Shown: positions 26,014 to 34,597, counted from the stretch's first letter. The stretch is DNA of 64,000 bases from Fibrobacter succinogenes (GCA_902768715.1 CACXMH010000001.1:23300-87299), one strand, 5' to 3'. Program-made: numbers and translations. Notes: generated by a model not told the origin, from the sequence alone.

Positions 26014-27171
26014 TTACGCCAGTTCCTTCGCCAGCTGTTTCAGGGCGGCCAGGGATTCGGCAGAAAGGGAACTCTTCACCGTCACCGTGGTTTCGCACAA
26101 GGTAACGTTTTTCAAAGTCGAAAGGATTTCGGTCATCTTTTTTGCGGCCATGGGGGCCCAGGTGCCGTTCTCCACGATTCCCACCTTGCGGTTGCTGTAG
26201 TTCTTTGCCTTCAGGTGGTTCAAGAAATCTTCCATCACGGGGAAAAGCCCCGCGTCGTAGGTGGGAGCCATCACTACCATGCGGTCATAACGGAAGGCGT
26301 CTTCGATGACTTCGGCCATGTCGCTGCGGGCAAGGTCGGAGACTACGACCTTCGGCACGCCTGCAGCTTCCAGTTCCTTCGCGAGAACTTCTGCCGCCTT
26401 GGCGGTATGTCCGTAGATGGAGGCGTAGGCGACAAGCACGCCTTGGTCTTCGGGGGCGTAACAGCTCCAGGTGTTGTACTTGCCGATGTAGTACTCCAGG
26501 TTATCTGCAAGAACGGGTCCGTGGAGCGGGCAGATGGTCTTGACGCCCAGGGTCGCCACCTTCTTGAGTACCGCCTGCACCTGGTTTCCGTACTTGCCCA
26601 CGATGTTGAAGTAGTAGCGGCGGGCTTCGCAGGCCCAGTCATCGGGGTCGGCGTCGTAGATGCCGAACTTGCCGAAGGCGTCGGCAGAGAACAGCACCTT
26701 TTCGGTCTGCTCAAAGCTGAACAGTACCTCGGGCCAGTGAACCATGGGAGCGCCGATGAACTGCAAGGTATGCTTGCCCAAGGCAAGAGTGTCGCCTTCT
26801 TTGACGGTGAGTTTTTTCACGTCAGCGGGGAGTTCCATGAACTGCGGGAGCAGCGCAAACGCTTTGGCGCTTGCTACAAGAGTCGCATCGGGGTAGAGCG
26901 CCACGAACTGGGCGATTCCGCCGGCGTGGTCCGGTTCCAGATGGTGGATAATCAGGTAGTCGGGTTTGCGCCCAGCAAGGGCCGCCTGCAAGCCCGCCAT
27001 CCATTCCGTAACCTTGCGGCTATCTACCGTGTCGGTAACGGCAATCTTCTCGTCATCAATCACAAAGGAATTGTAGGCCATGCCCGCAGGCACCACATAT
27101 TGCCCTTCGAAAAGGTCGATTTCGGTATCGTCTACGCCAATGTACTTGATAGAATCGCTAAAGTTTTTCAT
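26014..27171 (-). CDS. FprA-type A flavoprotein (flavo-diiron protein)
   Basis: 385 aa. Reduces O2 (and perhaps NO) to water. The N-terminal metallo-beta-lactamase-like domain has the diiron ligands HHLEPDHAGG (His77, Glu79, Asp81, His82), then PMVHWPEVLFSF and a third site CPLHGP. The C-terminal flavodoxin domain starts VLVAYASIYGHTAKAAEVL (FMN phosphate loop). It ends NTWSCYAPEDQ then the flavodoxin module, the standard class A order. The stop is four bases from the convergent ATPase gene. Together with rubrerythrin it forms the oxygen-defence set of this anaerobe. Confidence 0.94.
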   Translation of the reverse strand: MKNFSDSIKYIGVDDTEIDLFEGQYVVPAGMAYNSFVIDDEKIAVTDTVDSRKVTEWMAGLQAALAGRKPDYLIIHHLEPDHAGGIAQFVALYPDATLVASAKAFALLPQFMELPADVKKLTVKEGDTLALGKHTLQFIGAPMVHWPEVLFSFEQTEKVLFSADAFGKFGIYDADPDDWACEARRYYFNIVGKYGNQVQAVLKKVATLGVKTICPLHGPVLADNLEYYIGKYNTWSCYAPEDQGVLVAYASIYGHTAKAAEVLAKELEAAGVPKVVVSDLARSDMAEVIEDAFRYDRMVVMAPTYDAGLFPVMEDFLNHLKAKNYSNRKVGIVENGTWAPMAAKKMTEILSTLKNVTLCETTVTVKSSLSAESLAALKQLAKELA

Positions 27172-27185
27172 GTAAGCCTCGTGAA

Positions 27186-27971
27186 CTAGTAGTAAAAATT
27201 CATGTTGAACCAGCCTGTCTTTCCGTCAGCGGAAATGGCAATGCCACAGGCTACTTTGGAGTAGCTGTTTTTCATGTTCAGATAATGACCTATCTGCTGA
27301 TAATCCGTAATCCCTTGTTCTACCTTAGCCTTCTCGTTTTCCCACATGGCCATCTCATAATACTGGACAGCTGCCGTAGCGTTCGATCTCCAGGATGTGG
27401 AGAAGTTTGGGCCTGAATTTTGTGCACTTTCTCCGCAGTCGCCAAAGTGTCCGTGGGCTGCATTGTCTGCCATATCCGCTGCGGCCTGGTCAATGGCGCA
27501 CTGCTGATTTTCGGCATCGGCAAGGGTCATGGGCTCCAGGTCTTCTGTAGCGCGGTATTCGTTCAGCAACTTCAGGCATTCGTCTCGCCAGCCTTCATCA
27601 ATGAACGGCTGTGTCAATTCATAATCCAGAAGCGGTGTCAAGGTGGATGCTGTAGAAGATGGAGTTGTCGTCCCGGCTGATTCGGGCGTTGTCCCGGAAG
27701 ATTCAGATGTCGGTGTTTCAGAAGATTCCGTGGAAGTCGGTTCTGTCGATTCAGCGGACTCCGGCGACATCGTTTCCGAAGATTCCGGCAAGGCGAAGGA
27801 CGAAGACGAATAGTCTTCGTTGTCGTCATTTCCTGGATCTGGTTCATTCTCTCCGGCTTCTGTCTGGACCTGCGCCTGTCCTACATCTGCAGGGTTGCTG
27901 GTGGAACTGTCGCAAGCAGCCAAGGCAAACGCCGCAAAGACGATCGCAAAATAACCCAATCCCTTTTTCAT
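27186..27971 (-). CDS. CAP-domain (SCP/PR1) lipoprotein
   Basis: 261 aa. Lipobox ALAAC (Cys20), a long Ser/Thr/Glu/Pro-rich linker to about residue 115, then a CAP domain: CLKLLNEYRATEDLEPMTLA, HGHFGDCGESAQN, and GIAISADGKTGWFNMNFYY at the end. The conserved His and Glu (HGHFGDCGE) match the CAP pocket. A shorter paralogue lies directly upstream in the same direction (28008-28544), so the pair arose by duplication. Outer surface location is inferred from the lipobox and linker. Function of bacterial CAP proteins is poorly known. Confidence 0.8.
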   Translation of the reverse strand: MKKGLGYFAIVFAAFALAACDSSTSNPADVGQAQVQTEAGENEPDPGNDDNEDYSSSSFALPESSETMSPESAESTEPTSTESSETPTSESSGTTPESAGTTTPSSTASTLTPLLDYELTQPFIDEGWRDECLKLLNEYRATEDLEPMTLADAENQQCAIDQAAADMADNAAHGHFGDCGESAQNSGPNFSTSWRSNATAAVQYYEMAMWENEKAKVEQGITDYQQIGHYLNMKNSYSKVACGIAISADGKTGWFNMNFYY

Positions 27972-28007
27972 TTTTTCCTCTGTTTGTTGAGAAATGCCTA
28001 GTGAGAA

Positions 28008-28544
28008 CTAGTGGAAGTTGACATTGAACCAGCCGGTAGTTCCGTCTTCGGATACCGCGATACCACAGGCAACCTTGGTGTAGTCACCCCGCATATTCTT
28101 GTAGTGCCCGATGTAGGGGTAGTCTTCGTCCTTGTCCAGGTTCCGCTCCCCGCTTTCTACCAGTTTCTTTTCGCCCCACATCATGTCCAGGTAATATTTG
28201 GCAACGTCGGCGGCTTTGCGACCGTTGGCCATGGAGGCGTTGGGGCCGGAATTCTGGGCCCATTCTCCACAATCTCCAAAGTGACCATGGGCCTTGTTGG
28301 ACGCCAGGTCGGCGGCAGCCTGCTCGTCGGCGCATTTCTGTTTTTCTTCGTCGGCAAGGGCGACGGGCTCAAGATTTTCCGTGGCGCGGTACTCGTTGAT
28401 AATGTCGAGGCACTGTTCGCGCCAGCCGGCTTCGTCCATACCGGCGGTGACAGGTGTTCCGGAACTGGAATCGTCGGAACAGCCCGTGAATAGGGCGGCA
28501 GCGCAGATGGCAGAGGTAATGCCGATTTTGTTTAACATATTCAT
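28008..28544 (-). CDS. CAP-domain lipoprotein, shorter paralogue
   Basis: 178 aa from ATG at 28544, placed by the GGGAG ribosome site; the open frame further upstream does not look coding. Lipobox LFTGC (Cys22), a short Ser linker and a CAP domain close to that of its neighbour: CLDIINEYRATENLEPVALA, AHGHFGDCGEWAQN, and CGIAVSEDGTTGWFNVNFH. It lacks the long linker of the downstream copy. A 37-base gap separates the two genes; likely one operon. Confidence 0.8.
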   Translation of the reverse strand: MNMLNKIGITSAICAAALFTGCSDDSSSGTPVTAGMDEAGWREQCLDIINEYRATENLEPVALADEEKQKCADEQAAADLASNKAHGHFGDCGEWAQNSGPNASMANGRKAADVAKYYLDMMWGEKKLVESGERNLDKDEDYPYIGHYKNMRGDYTKVACGIAVSEDGTTGWFNVNFH

Positions 28545-28619
28545 AAACACTCCCTTGAAATATTTAACATCAATGTAAATAAAAAAATGGTTCATGTATG
28601 ATTCTAGGAAAAATCGGAC

Positions 28620-28647
28620 TTGACACCCAAGTCCTAATGAGTATATT
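28620..28647 (+). promoter_or_regulatory. Promoter of the RsbW-STAS pair
   Basis: TTGACA (28620-28625), 16-base spacer, TATATT (28642-28647). The ATG at 28659 lies 11 bases after the -10, so the leader would be about five bases and no ribosome site is present. Confidence 0.6.
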
Positions 28648-28658
28648 TTGCCATAATC

Positions 28659-29066
28659 ATGGCCGCAAAAGAAATAACAGTCGATGCTGCTCTCGAAAAA
28701 GGCGAAGAACTGACCGCCTTCGTGGAGTCCATGCTGGAGCCATACGACCCCTCGCCCAAGGCGACTGTCCAGGTGGACGTGGCCATCGACGAGGTGTTCA
28801 GCAACATCGTCATGTATTCCGGAGCCAAGACCGTAACGGTGGTCGCCAACCTGGATGAACCTACCTCCGTATTCTCCCTCACCTTTATAGACAAAGGAAA
28901 CCCCTATAATCCCCTGGAAAAAGAGGATCCGGACGTTTCCTTGCCTGTGGAAGAACGTGAAATCGGGGGTCTGGGCATCTTTTTGGTGAAGAAAACCATG
29001 GATGACGTGCACTACGAACGCAAGGCCGACCAAAATTATTTTACTATTTACAAGAAAATTAAGTAG
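28659..29066 (+). CDS. RsbW-like anti-sigma / serine kinase
   Basis: 135 aa. GHKL ATPase of the RsbW/SpoIIAB type: N box IDEVFSNIVMYSG (Glu45, Asn49), G1 FIDKGNPYNPL, and the loop GGLGIFLVKKTMDDVHY. Such kinases bind a sigma factor or phosphorylate an STAS antagonist. The STAS gene starts ten bases after this stop, a switch pair. No cognate sigma or PP2C gene is adjacent. The start has almost no leader. Confidence 0.85.
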   Translation: MAAKEITVDAALEKGEELTAFVESMLEPYDPSPKATVQVDVAIDEVFSNIVMYSGAKTVTVVANLDEPTSVFSLTFIDKGNPYNPLEKEDPDVSLPVEEREIGGLGIFLVKKTMDDVHYERKADQNYFTIYKKIK

Positions 29067-29075
29067 AGGTACAAG

Positions 29076-29372
29076 ATGAAAATCGAACAGACTCGTGACA
29101 ATTCCACATTGACCCTGGCTTTGGAAGGTCGTCTGGATACCATTACCGCTCCCGAGCTGGAGCAGGTCGTCAATGCGAACCTGGAAGGGCTCACTGCCTT
29201 GATTTTTGACTTTGCCAAGTTGGAATACGTGTCCTCTGCCGGACTCCGCGTGCTGCTCAGCGCCCAGAAGAAGATGAACAAGCAGGGCAAGATGGAAGTC
29301 AAGAATGTCTGCGCCGAAATCATGGAAGTCCTGGACATCACAGGTTTCAGCGATATCTTGACGATCGTCTAG
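29076..29372 (+). CDS. STAS-domain anti-sigma factor antagonist
   Basis: 98 aa, the standard length of SpoIIAA/RsbV. Beta-strand STLTLALEGRLDTITAPELE, then the phosphorylatable region EYVSSAGLRVLLSAQKKM (Ser53/Ser54) that a RsbW-type kinase would modify. Partner of the kinase upstream. Its stop overlaps the convergent NSS transporter by four bases. A ribosome site AGAGGTACAAG lies before the ATG. Confidence 0.88.
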   Translation: MKIEQTRDNSTLTLALEGRLDTITAPELEQVVNANLEGLTALIFDFAKLEYVSSAGLRVLLSAQKKMNKQGKMEVKNVCAEIMEVLDITGFSDILTIV

Positions 29373-30787
29373 AAAATCTTTGCCGCCAGTTCAGGTGCGA
29401 ACTTGGACAGGTAACCCTGGGCGAGCAGGATCGTTATCAGGGCAGGCAATATCCACTTGAAATAAATCTTGATGAGTGCGTGGCGAGGGAGTTTCAATCC
29501 CTCGCCTGCGTTCATTTCGTCAAAGAACTTTTCTTGTCCCCAGCCGTAACGGCTGCTGCAGAACACCACCATGAAAATGGCGCCTGCAGGTAGCATGGTG
29601 TTGCTCACGATAAAGTCTTCCAGGTCCAGCACGCAGCTGCCTGGGCCAAAGGGCTCGAATCCTGAGAGCACGTTGAACCCGAGGGCGCAGGGGAGCGACA
29701 TCAGGAACACCGCGACCATATTCCAGTAGGCCACCTTCCGGCGCTTGAAGCCCTTCAGGTCCATCCAGAAGGCGACGATGTTTTCAAACACGGCAATAAG
29801 TGTGGAGAGTGCCGCGAAGGACATGAACAGGAAGAATGCCGCCCCGCAGAACCGGCCCGCGGGCATCATGGCGAACACGTTGGACAAAGTAACAAAGATA
29901 AGCCCGGGCCCTTGCGCCGGAGACTGCCCGAAGGCAAAGCACGAGGGGATAATGATAAGGCCCGCCACTAGGGCCACGACGGTATCCAGCGCACAGATGC
30001 TGGCGGCCTCCTTGGTCAGGGAATGCTGCCGCTTGATGTAACTGCCAAAAATCATCATGCTGCCGATACCGATACTCAGGGTAAAGAAGGCATGGGCAAA
30101 TGCGGCGAAGATGGCGTCTCCCACTCCCTTGCCGGACTGGGTCAGTCGTTCCAGGGAAGGCAACAGGTAGAATTCCAGGCCTTTGCCTGCCCCCGGGAGC
30201 GTCACCGCACGGATGGCAAGAAGGATCATGATGACAAACAGCGCAATCATCATCTTCTTGGTAATGCGTTCCACGCCCTTTTGGAGCCCGAGGGACACAA
30301 TACCCAGACCCATGACGATGGCGACGGTCATCCAGAAAATCAGGAGGGGCGGGTTCGAAAGCATCTCGCCGAAACCGCTTGCAATCTGGTCGGGCGTTCC
30401 CTTCAAGAATTCGCCGTCGGTGAGCATCTTGTAGAAGTAGTAGAACATCCAGCCCGTGACTACGGAGTAGAACGCCATCAAGATGTAGTTGGAGGCAATC
30501 AGCGGGAACTTTGCCCAGTGCCACTTGGTGCCCTGCTTTTCGAGGCGGTCAAAGGCCATGCCGACGCCGCTCTTGCCGCCACGGCCGATGGCCAGTTCCG
30601 CCATGAGCACCGGGAGCCCGAGAAACAGCAGGAACCCGAGATAGGGCAGCACAAAGGCCGCGCCGCCGTATTGCCCTGCAATATAGGGGAAACGCCACAC
30701 GTTGCCAAGTCCAATGGCACAGCCTGCGGCAATCAGCAAAAATCCAAGTCTTGTCTTAAAAGTCTCGCGTTCTCTTTTGTGTTCCAT
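29369..30787 (-). CDS. Neurotransmitter:sodium symporter (NSS) family transporter
   Basis: 472 aa, about 11-12 membrane spans. The opening RLGFLLIAAGCAIGLGNVWR with FPYIAGQYGGAAFVLPY is the NSS (LeuT) Na+/substrate site of TM1; FTLSIGIGSMMIFGSYIK is the TM6 region and ALDTVVALVAGLIIIPSCFAF follows. Such proteins import amino acids or related solutes with sodium. Substrate unknown. Convergent with STAS (four-base overlap). Confidence 0.92.
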   Translation of the reverse strand: MEHKRERETFKTRLGFLLIAAGCAIGLGNVWRFPYIAGQYGGAAFVLPYLGFLLFLGLPVLMAELAIGRGGKSGVGMAFDRLEKQGTKWHWAKFPLIASNYILMAFYSVVTGWMFYYFYKMLTDGEFLKGTPDQIASGFGEMLSNPPLLIFWMTVAIVMGLGIVSLGLQKGVERITKKMMIALFVIMILLAIRAVTLPGAGKGLEFYLLPSLERLTQSGKGVGDAIFAAFAHAFFTLSIGIGSMMIFGSYIKRQHSLTKEAASICALDTVVALVAGLIIIPSCFAFGQSPAQGPGLIFVTLSNVFAMMPAGRFCGAAFFLFMSFAALSTLIAVFENIVAFWMDLKGFKRRKVAYWNMVAVFLMSLPCALGFNVLSGFEPFGPGSCVLDLEDFIVSNTMLPAGAIFMVVFCSSRYGWGQEKFFDEMNAGEGLKLPRHALIKIYFKWILPALITILLAQGYLSKFAPELAAKIF

Positions 30788-30835
30788 GAATCTAATGATA
30801 ATAATTTTTTCTACGTCATTCCGGCCACTACCTTC

Positions 30836-30862
30836 GTCATTCCCGCGAAGGCGGGAATCTAG
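30836..30862. repeat. GTCATTCCCG palindromic element
   Basis: TTCGTCATTCCCGCGAAGGC followed by GGGAATC, a compact inverted repeat of the GTCATTCCCG...CGGGAAT family found also near 23471, 49219 and 63022. It lies in the short gap before the GIY-YIG gene. Confidence 0.65.
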
Positions 30863-30904
30863 ACAATCTCTTAGAAAAAATTATATATTCCTTTCTATAG
30901 AACT

Positions 30905-31255
30905 ATGCCCCACTTCGTTTACATGCTCCGCTGCGCCGGAAACCGAATTTATACGGGTTACGCCGTGGATGTGGCGGCCCGTTTTGAAGAACACTGTACA
31001 GGGCGTGGGGCCAAGTTCACCAAGGCGTTTCCGCCCGAAAAAATCCTCCGCCAGTTCGAACTCCCGAACAAGGAATACGCCCTGCGCATGGAAGCCCGCA
31101 TCAAGAAACTTGCGGCGACCCAAAAAGAACTGCTGGCAAATGGCGACGAAGGGCTGACGCAGTCCCTGCTAGATAGCCTCGGCGAACCGCTCCCGCCCAA
31201 AAAACGGAAACGGCGTGGTGGTCGCACGACTGCACAAAAAAAGACGGTGAAATAG
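30905..31255 (+). CDS. GIY-YIG nuclease-domain protein
   Basis: 116 aa, UPF0213-like. Small GIY-YIG domain: HFVYMLRCAGNRIYTGYA (the GIY-type beta strand and YTG), then Arg in ARFEEHCTGRGAKFT and the metal-binding Glu region YALRMEARIKKLA. These proteins are probable structure-specific nucleases; their cellular role is unknown. The C-terminus is strongly basic (KKRKRRGGRTT). It stops six bases from the convergent metallo-beta-lactamase-fold gene. Confidence 0.86.
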   Translation: MPHFVYMLRCAGNRIYTGYAVDVAARFEEHCTGRGAKFTKAFPPEKILRQFELPNKEYALRMEARIKKLAATQKELLANGDEGLTQSLLDSLGEPLPPKKRKRRGGRTTAQKKTVK

Positions 31256-31261
31256 CCTAGG

Positions 31262-32182
31262 CTACACCTCTATGGACATGCCCGTGAACATCTGGCAGGC
31301 CCGTTCGCCAAGAACTTCGTGTAAAATTCCGAAGGCGCGGTTGCCGGTGCAGTGCCCTGTGTAGATTTTCTGCACGTCCAGTTCCAGCAGGCGCTTTGCA
31401 AAGGCATAGACGGCCTCGTCCTTGTAGCGGTAAAGGTGGAAGCCTCCGAGAATCCCGTATATCTTTTTGCCCGGAAAGGTCGCTTCCACTTCTTTCACGA
31501 TGTTGTCTGCGCCGGCGTGACTGCAGCTGTTCATCACGAACAGTCCCTCGGGAGTGTCAAAGACCAGGCTCTGCTCGTGGTCAAAACTGTCATAACGGTA
31601 ACGGCCGTTTTCCTTGACAGAAAGACCTGCTGCGCGGGCGATGCCGGCACGGGATTCTGGACTCACGACGCTGTCTTTGTGGGGGAGCAGGCAAACATTG
31701 GGGGCAATCTGGGCATCGCCTTCGGCAAAGCGGATACGGTCGGCAAAACGCTTCAGGTAGCCCCTGCGGATACCGATGTATTCGTGGTAGGCAAAAGGTC
31801 CGAAAAGCTTGTGGGTATGGTAGCAGTTTTCGGTGGCGCCTTGCCTCAAAAAGCAGGATGCCTTTTCGTTGATGCGGAAAAATTCCGCAAGGCCGTTGGC
31901 ATGGTCGTAGTGGGCGTGGCTAAGGATTGCAAAGTCCACCTTCGAGAGGTCTATGTACATGGCGGCGGCGTTTTGCGCGAACTTTCGTGAAGCTCCAGTG
32001 TCCAACAGGTAATGGTTGCCCTCGAACTCGATATAGACGGACAGTCCCCACTCTCCGCAGAGGGGCGTGCAATTGTTGCCGGGTGCGCAGCCGTTGGTCG
32101 CGCTGTTGTTGGTCGCAGAACTATTGTTGGTCGCAAAAACCGTGCCACCGGCGATGTTGTCTATCAGAACTTTGACAAGCAT
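31262..32182 (-). CDS. Metallo-beta-lactamase-fold hydrolase with N-terminal insert
   Basis: 306 aa. MBL-fold protein: LLDTGASRKFA, the metal motif LSHAHYDHANG (His89, His91, Asp93, His94), MNSCSHAGADN and TGHCTGNRAFGIL at the end. It matches the family annotated as dihydropterin-type phosphate synthases (COG1237), substrate uncertain. Residues 15-42 form an extra Asn/Thr/Cys-rich insert (TVFATNNSSATNNSATNG) built from repeated GTTGGTCGC words on the plus strand, just before the conserved GEWGLSVYIE. A small gene precedes it by eight bases. Confidence 0.8.
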   Translation of the reverse strand: MLVKVLIDNIAGGTVFATNNSSATNNSATNGCAPGNNCTPLCGEWGLSVYIEFEGNHYLLDTGASRKFAQNAAAMYIDLSKVDFAILSHAHYDHANGLAEFFRINEKASCFLRQGATENCYHTHKLFGPFAYHEYIGIRRGYLKRFADRIRFAEGDAQIAPNVCLLPHKDSVVSPESRAGIARAAGLSVKENGRYRYDSFDHEQSLVFDTPEGLFVMNSCSHAGADNIVKEVEATFPGKKIYGILGGFHLYRYKDEAVYAFAKRLLELDVQKIYTGHCTGNRAFGILHEVLGERACQMFTGMSIEV

Positions 32183-32190
32183 CTTGCCAC

Positions 32191-32421
32191 CTACCGGTTC
32201 CAGCCGGAATGCCCTTCGCCATAGTACAGCGCAGCATCTTCGGGCCCAAAGTCATCTGGCCCCGAATCCCTGGGCGAAAGCCACCCGCGCATCTTCTTGA
32301 TGCGGGCGCGACGCTCCTCTGCAGCTTTGGCTGCTGCGGGGTCTGCGGCGTCTTGAGCGGCGGGTACTGCAGCAAGGTTCGTGCCAGTTTCATCGTGCTT
32401 TTCGTCAAGTGAATTGACCAT
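32191..32421 (-). CDS. Small hydrophilic protein of unknown function
   Basis: 76 aa, MVNSLDEKHDETGTNLAAVP followed by an Ala/Arg helix and an acidic Tyr/Trp end (DAALYYGEGHSGWNR). It stops eight bases before the metallo-hydrolase gene, in the same direction, so they are probably co-transcribed. It begins 30 bases from the divergent PL14 gene. No family recognised; a disordered, regulatory or scaffold peptide is possible. Confidence 0.45.
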   Translation of the reverse strand: MVNSLDEKHDETGTNLAAVPAAQDAADPAAAKAAEERRARIKKMRGWLSPRDSGPDDFGPEDAALYYGEGHSGWNR

Positions 32422-32450
32422 ATGGTGAAAAAATAGATTATTTTAAGAAC

Positions 32451-33557
32451 ATGAACACAAGAATCCGACACATCATGGCTGCAGCAACATTTGTTGCCGC
32501 CCTCAGCAATTCCGCATTTGCACAAACGGCCGACACCGTCTCGTTCGTCAACTTCGAAAACCGTAGCGTTGGCGTGTACGGCAATGCGGAGGCCAAGGAA
32601 GACTTCAAGCGTAACGACTACGACAAAAGCTGGTGGTACGCCATGGACAAGAACAATGGCGAAAACTCCAAGGTCGTGTACGATGGCGAGGAACACGGCA
32701 ACGTACTGCAGCTCAAGTACCCCAAGGGTTGCGTGGGCCCGAACGACAACGACACGCCCGCCTGCGCCGCGCAAATCATACAGCCGCTCGTGAAAACCGC
32801 CGACACAATGTGGAGCGCCTACGACATATTTTTTGAAGACGGATTCGAGTTCCAGCTCGGCGGCAAGCTTCCCGGCCTATGCGGTGGCAAGTGCTACACC
32901 GGCAACGCCATGCCCGAAACCGGCGACGGCTGGAGCGCACGCATCATGTGGCGTAATGACGGCAACGCCGTGCAGCTCATCTACTTTATGGGGCAAGAGT
33001 CCGTATACGGCGACGACTTCAAGTGGAATCTGAACGGCACCATCCCGCAAAAACAATTCACCACTGGCACCTGGCACCGCATTGTGAACAAGGTAAGCAT
33101 GAACACCATTGCCTCTCCCGGCAACGGCGACAAGAATGGCCGCGTGCAGACATGGTTTGACGGAGAACTCGCACTCGATGTAGATACGCTCAGGCTCCGC
33201 GACTACGACACCGTGAAAGTCGACAAGTTCTACCTCTCCACATTCCACGGCGGAAGCAGCGCCGAATGGGCCCCCACCCACGACTGCTTTATCCGCTACG
33301 ACAACTTCACCATATCTACCGACTCCATCGCGGTTTCGGCAAGCGCACCGGACACCAGCGGCACCTGCGAAGGCGCAAACTGCGGAAGCAACACCCCGGG
33401 CACCGACCGGATTACGCCGCGGGTACAGAACCGCGCCACGGTCGCCCCCGTTGAAACCTACCGCATCGACGGTACCTTTGTCGGCCGCAAAAACACCCTC
33501 CCCGACGCCGCCACGCACCAGCTCAAGAACGGGAAACGGGTGAAAGTTGTGAGGTAG
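32451..33557 (+). CDS. Secreted PL14-like polysaccharide lyase
   Basis: 368 aa. Signal peptide (HIMAAATFVAALSNSAFAQT), then a jelly-roll catalytic region matching the alginate-lyase-like PL14 family: FELQ-type start, FEFQLGGKLPGLCGG, GWSARIMWRNDGNAVQLIYF, FTTGTWHRIVNKVSMN, GRVQTWFDGELALDVD, and the closing CFIRYDNFTISTDS. Ending VETYRIDGTFVGRK with a short tail typical of secreted proteins here. PL14 enzymes cleave uronic-acid polysaccharides by beta-elimination; the substrate here is unproven. It fits a plant-polymer degrader. A TTGACC-16-GATTAT promoter-like pair sits just before the ATG. Confidence 0.75.
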   Translation: MNTRIRHIMAAATFVAALSNSAFAQTADTVSFVNFENRSVGVYGNAEAKEDFKRNDYDKSWWYAMDKNNGENSKVVYDGEEHGNVLQLKYPKGCVGPNDNDTPACAAQIIQPLVKTADTMWSAYDIFFEDGFEFQLGGKLPGLCGGKCYTGNAMPETGDGWSARIMWRNDGNAVQLIYFMGQESVYGDDFKWNLNGTIPQKQFTTGTWHRIVNKVSMNTIASPGNGDKNGRVQTWFDGELALDVDTLRLRDYDTVKVDKFYLSTFHGGSSAEWAPTHDCFIRYDNFTISTDSIAVSASAPDTSGTCEGANCGSNTPGTDRITPRVQNRATVAPVETYRIDGTFVGRKNTLPDAATHQLKNGKRVKVVR

Positions 33558-33565
33558 GGGCTATT

Positions 33566-33586
33566 GCCATAGGGCCTCCTGCGTTT
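33566..33586. repeat. Left copy of 21-bp direct repeat flanking dinD
   Basis: Begins GCCATAGGGCCTCC and ends TGCGTTT; identical to 34423-34443, which covers the ribosome site and start codon of dinD. This copy ends one base from the dinD stop codon. The two copies are 857 bases apart and in the same orientation, so the gene sits exactly between them. Confidence 0.85.
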
Positions 33587-33587
33587 T

Positions 33588-34427
33588 TCATTTCTTCGCA
33601 ATGGCTTTTTTGCGTTCCTGCTTCAACTTTCTGGCACTGATTTTGGGCGTGGGGAGATTTTCAGGCATTGTTCCGCCAAGTTCGGCAATCGTCTGGCGGA
33701 CTTTTTTGCCTACGGCATAATGGGTTTCGTTCGCCTTCTCCTTCCCCTTGATGTTTTCACGACGGAGTTTGTCATCTGTCTGGGTGATGCGGAACAAGTT
33801 CGCCGCAAGTTCGGTAGCACCCATGTGGTCCAGGATCTGTTCGTTTTTCTTGAGTCCCTTGCGCTTGTGAATATCCTTCATTCCCAACCCGTTGTAAAGT
33901 CCCTGGTAACCGCGATTCTGGAACACGGCGTAATCTACGGGAGTTTCAACACCGGCCGCCTTTGCAGAACTGGCAAGGAATTTGTTGCGAATGGTCACTT
34001 CGTCACGAATCGCCAGGCGCTTTTCGTCTTCCGAAAGCTGTGCCGCAGAGTCCGATATTTCCTTCTGCCGGGTTTTAATAGCAAAATATGTTTGACCCAG
34101 GGCAATCACTTCTTTGCGGGGGTCTCCGTTCATCACAATCAGGTAGCAAGCGTAACGGGAAAGCTTGTAGCTATCCATTTTTCTTTCTGCACCACTTCCG
34201 ATATTGACCATCTCGCTCACGTGGGCGAAATGGTTTCCTTCATCAAAGCCGGTTTTCCGACATGCTTCGATAGCCTTTCTTATCACGGGTAAGAACTTGC
34301 CATATTCGGTATATTCTAAGGCTTTTTGCAGTTCCCTTGCATACCAGAATTCAGTTCCATTTTCGTCGGTGTGCTTGATATTCTCGAACGTCTGCTGAGA
34401 ATAAGTGACAATTTCTTTTTTAGCCAT
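33588..34427 (-). CDS. dinD: DNA-damage-inducible protein D (DinD)
   Basis: 279 aa from the ATG at 34427, which has AGGAGG seven bases before it; upstream in-frame codons are not part of the gene. Matches DinD: ELQKALEYTEYGKFLPVIRK, HFAHVSEMVNIGSGAERKMD and KLSRYACYLIVMNGDPRKEV with QTYFAIKTRQKE. In E. coli it is an SOS gene product that inhibits RecA filaments. Here the gene lies at the left border of the defence island and between perfect direct repeats, so it looks mobile. No LexA box is obvious in the start region. Confidence 0.9.
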   Translation of the reverse strand: MAKKEIVTYSQQTFENIKHTDENGTEFWYARELQKALEYTEYGKFLPVIRKAIEACRKTGFDEGNHFAHVSEMVNIGSGAERKMDSYKLSRYACYLIVMNGDPRKEVIALGQTYFAIKTRQKEISDSAAQLSEDEKRLAIRDEVTIRNKFLASSAKAAGVETPVDYAVFQNRGYQGLYNGLGMKDIHKRKGLKKNEQILDHMGATELAANLFRITQTDDKLRRENIKGKEKANETHYAVGKKVRQTIAELGGTMPENLPTPKISARKLKQERKKAIAKK

Positions 34428-34443
34428 AGGGCCTCCTGCGTTT
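34423..34443. repeat. Right copy of 21-bp direct repeat, over the dinD start
   Basis: Identical to 33566-33586. In gene direction it contains the GCAGGAGGCCCTATGGC segment, that is, the ribosome site and ATG of dinD, meaning the downstream copy carries a duplicated start signal. Confidence 0.85.
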
Positions 34444-34597
34444 ATTGTTTTTACTAGGAACGCCCTTGCAATACGGCAAAGCCAAATAAAGCAAAAGCGC
34501 ATCATTCCTTTCTACGGAATGACGCGCATGAGTGTAATGTACCTAATATTTGAAAAACTGGCAAGAGGGGCAAGAAAATTTTACAAACCCGCTTCAA

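Noticed and set aside
28545..29033. Long N-terminal extension of the shorter CAP protein
   Set aside because: The added residues lie over the divergent RsbW gene and promoter; lipobox and GGGAG site place the start at 28544.
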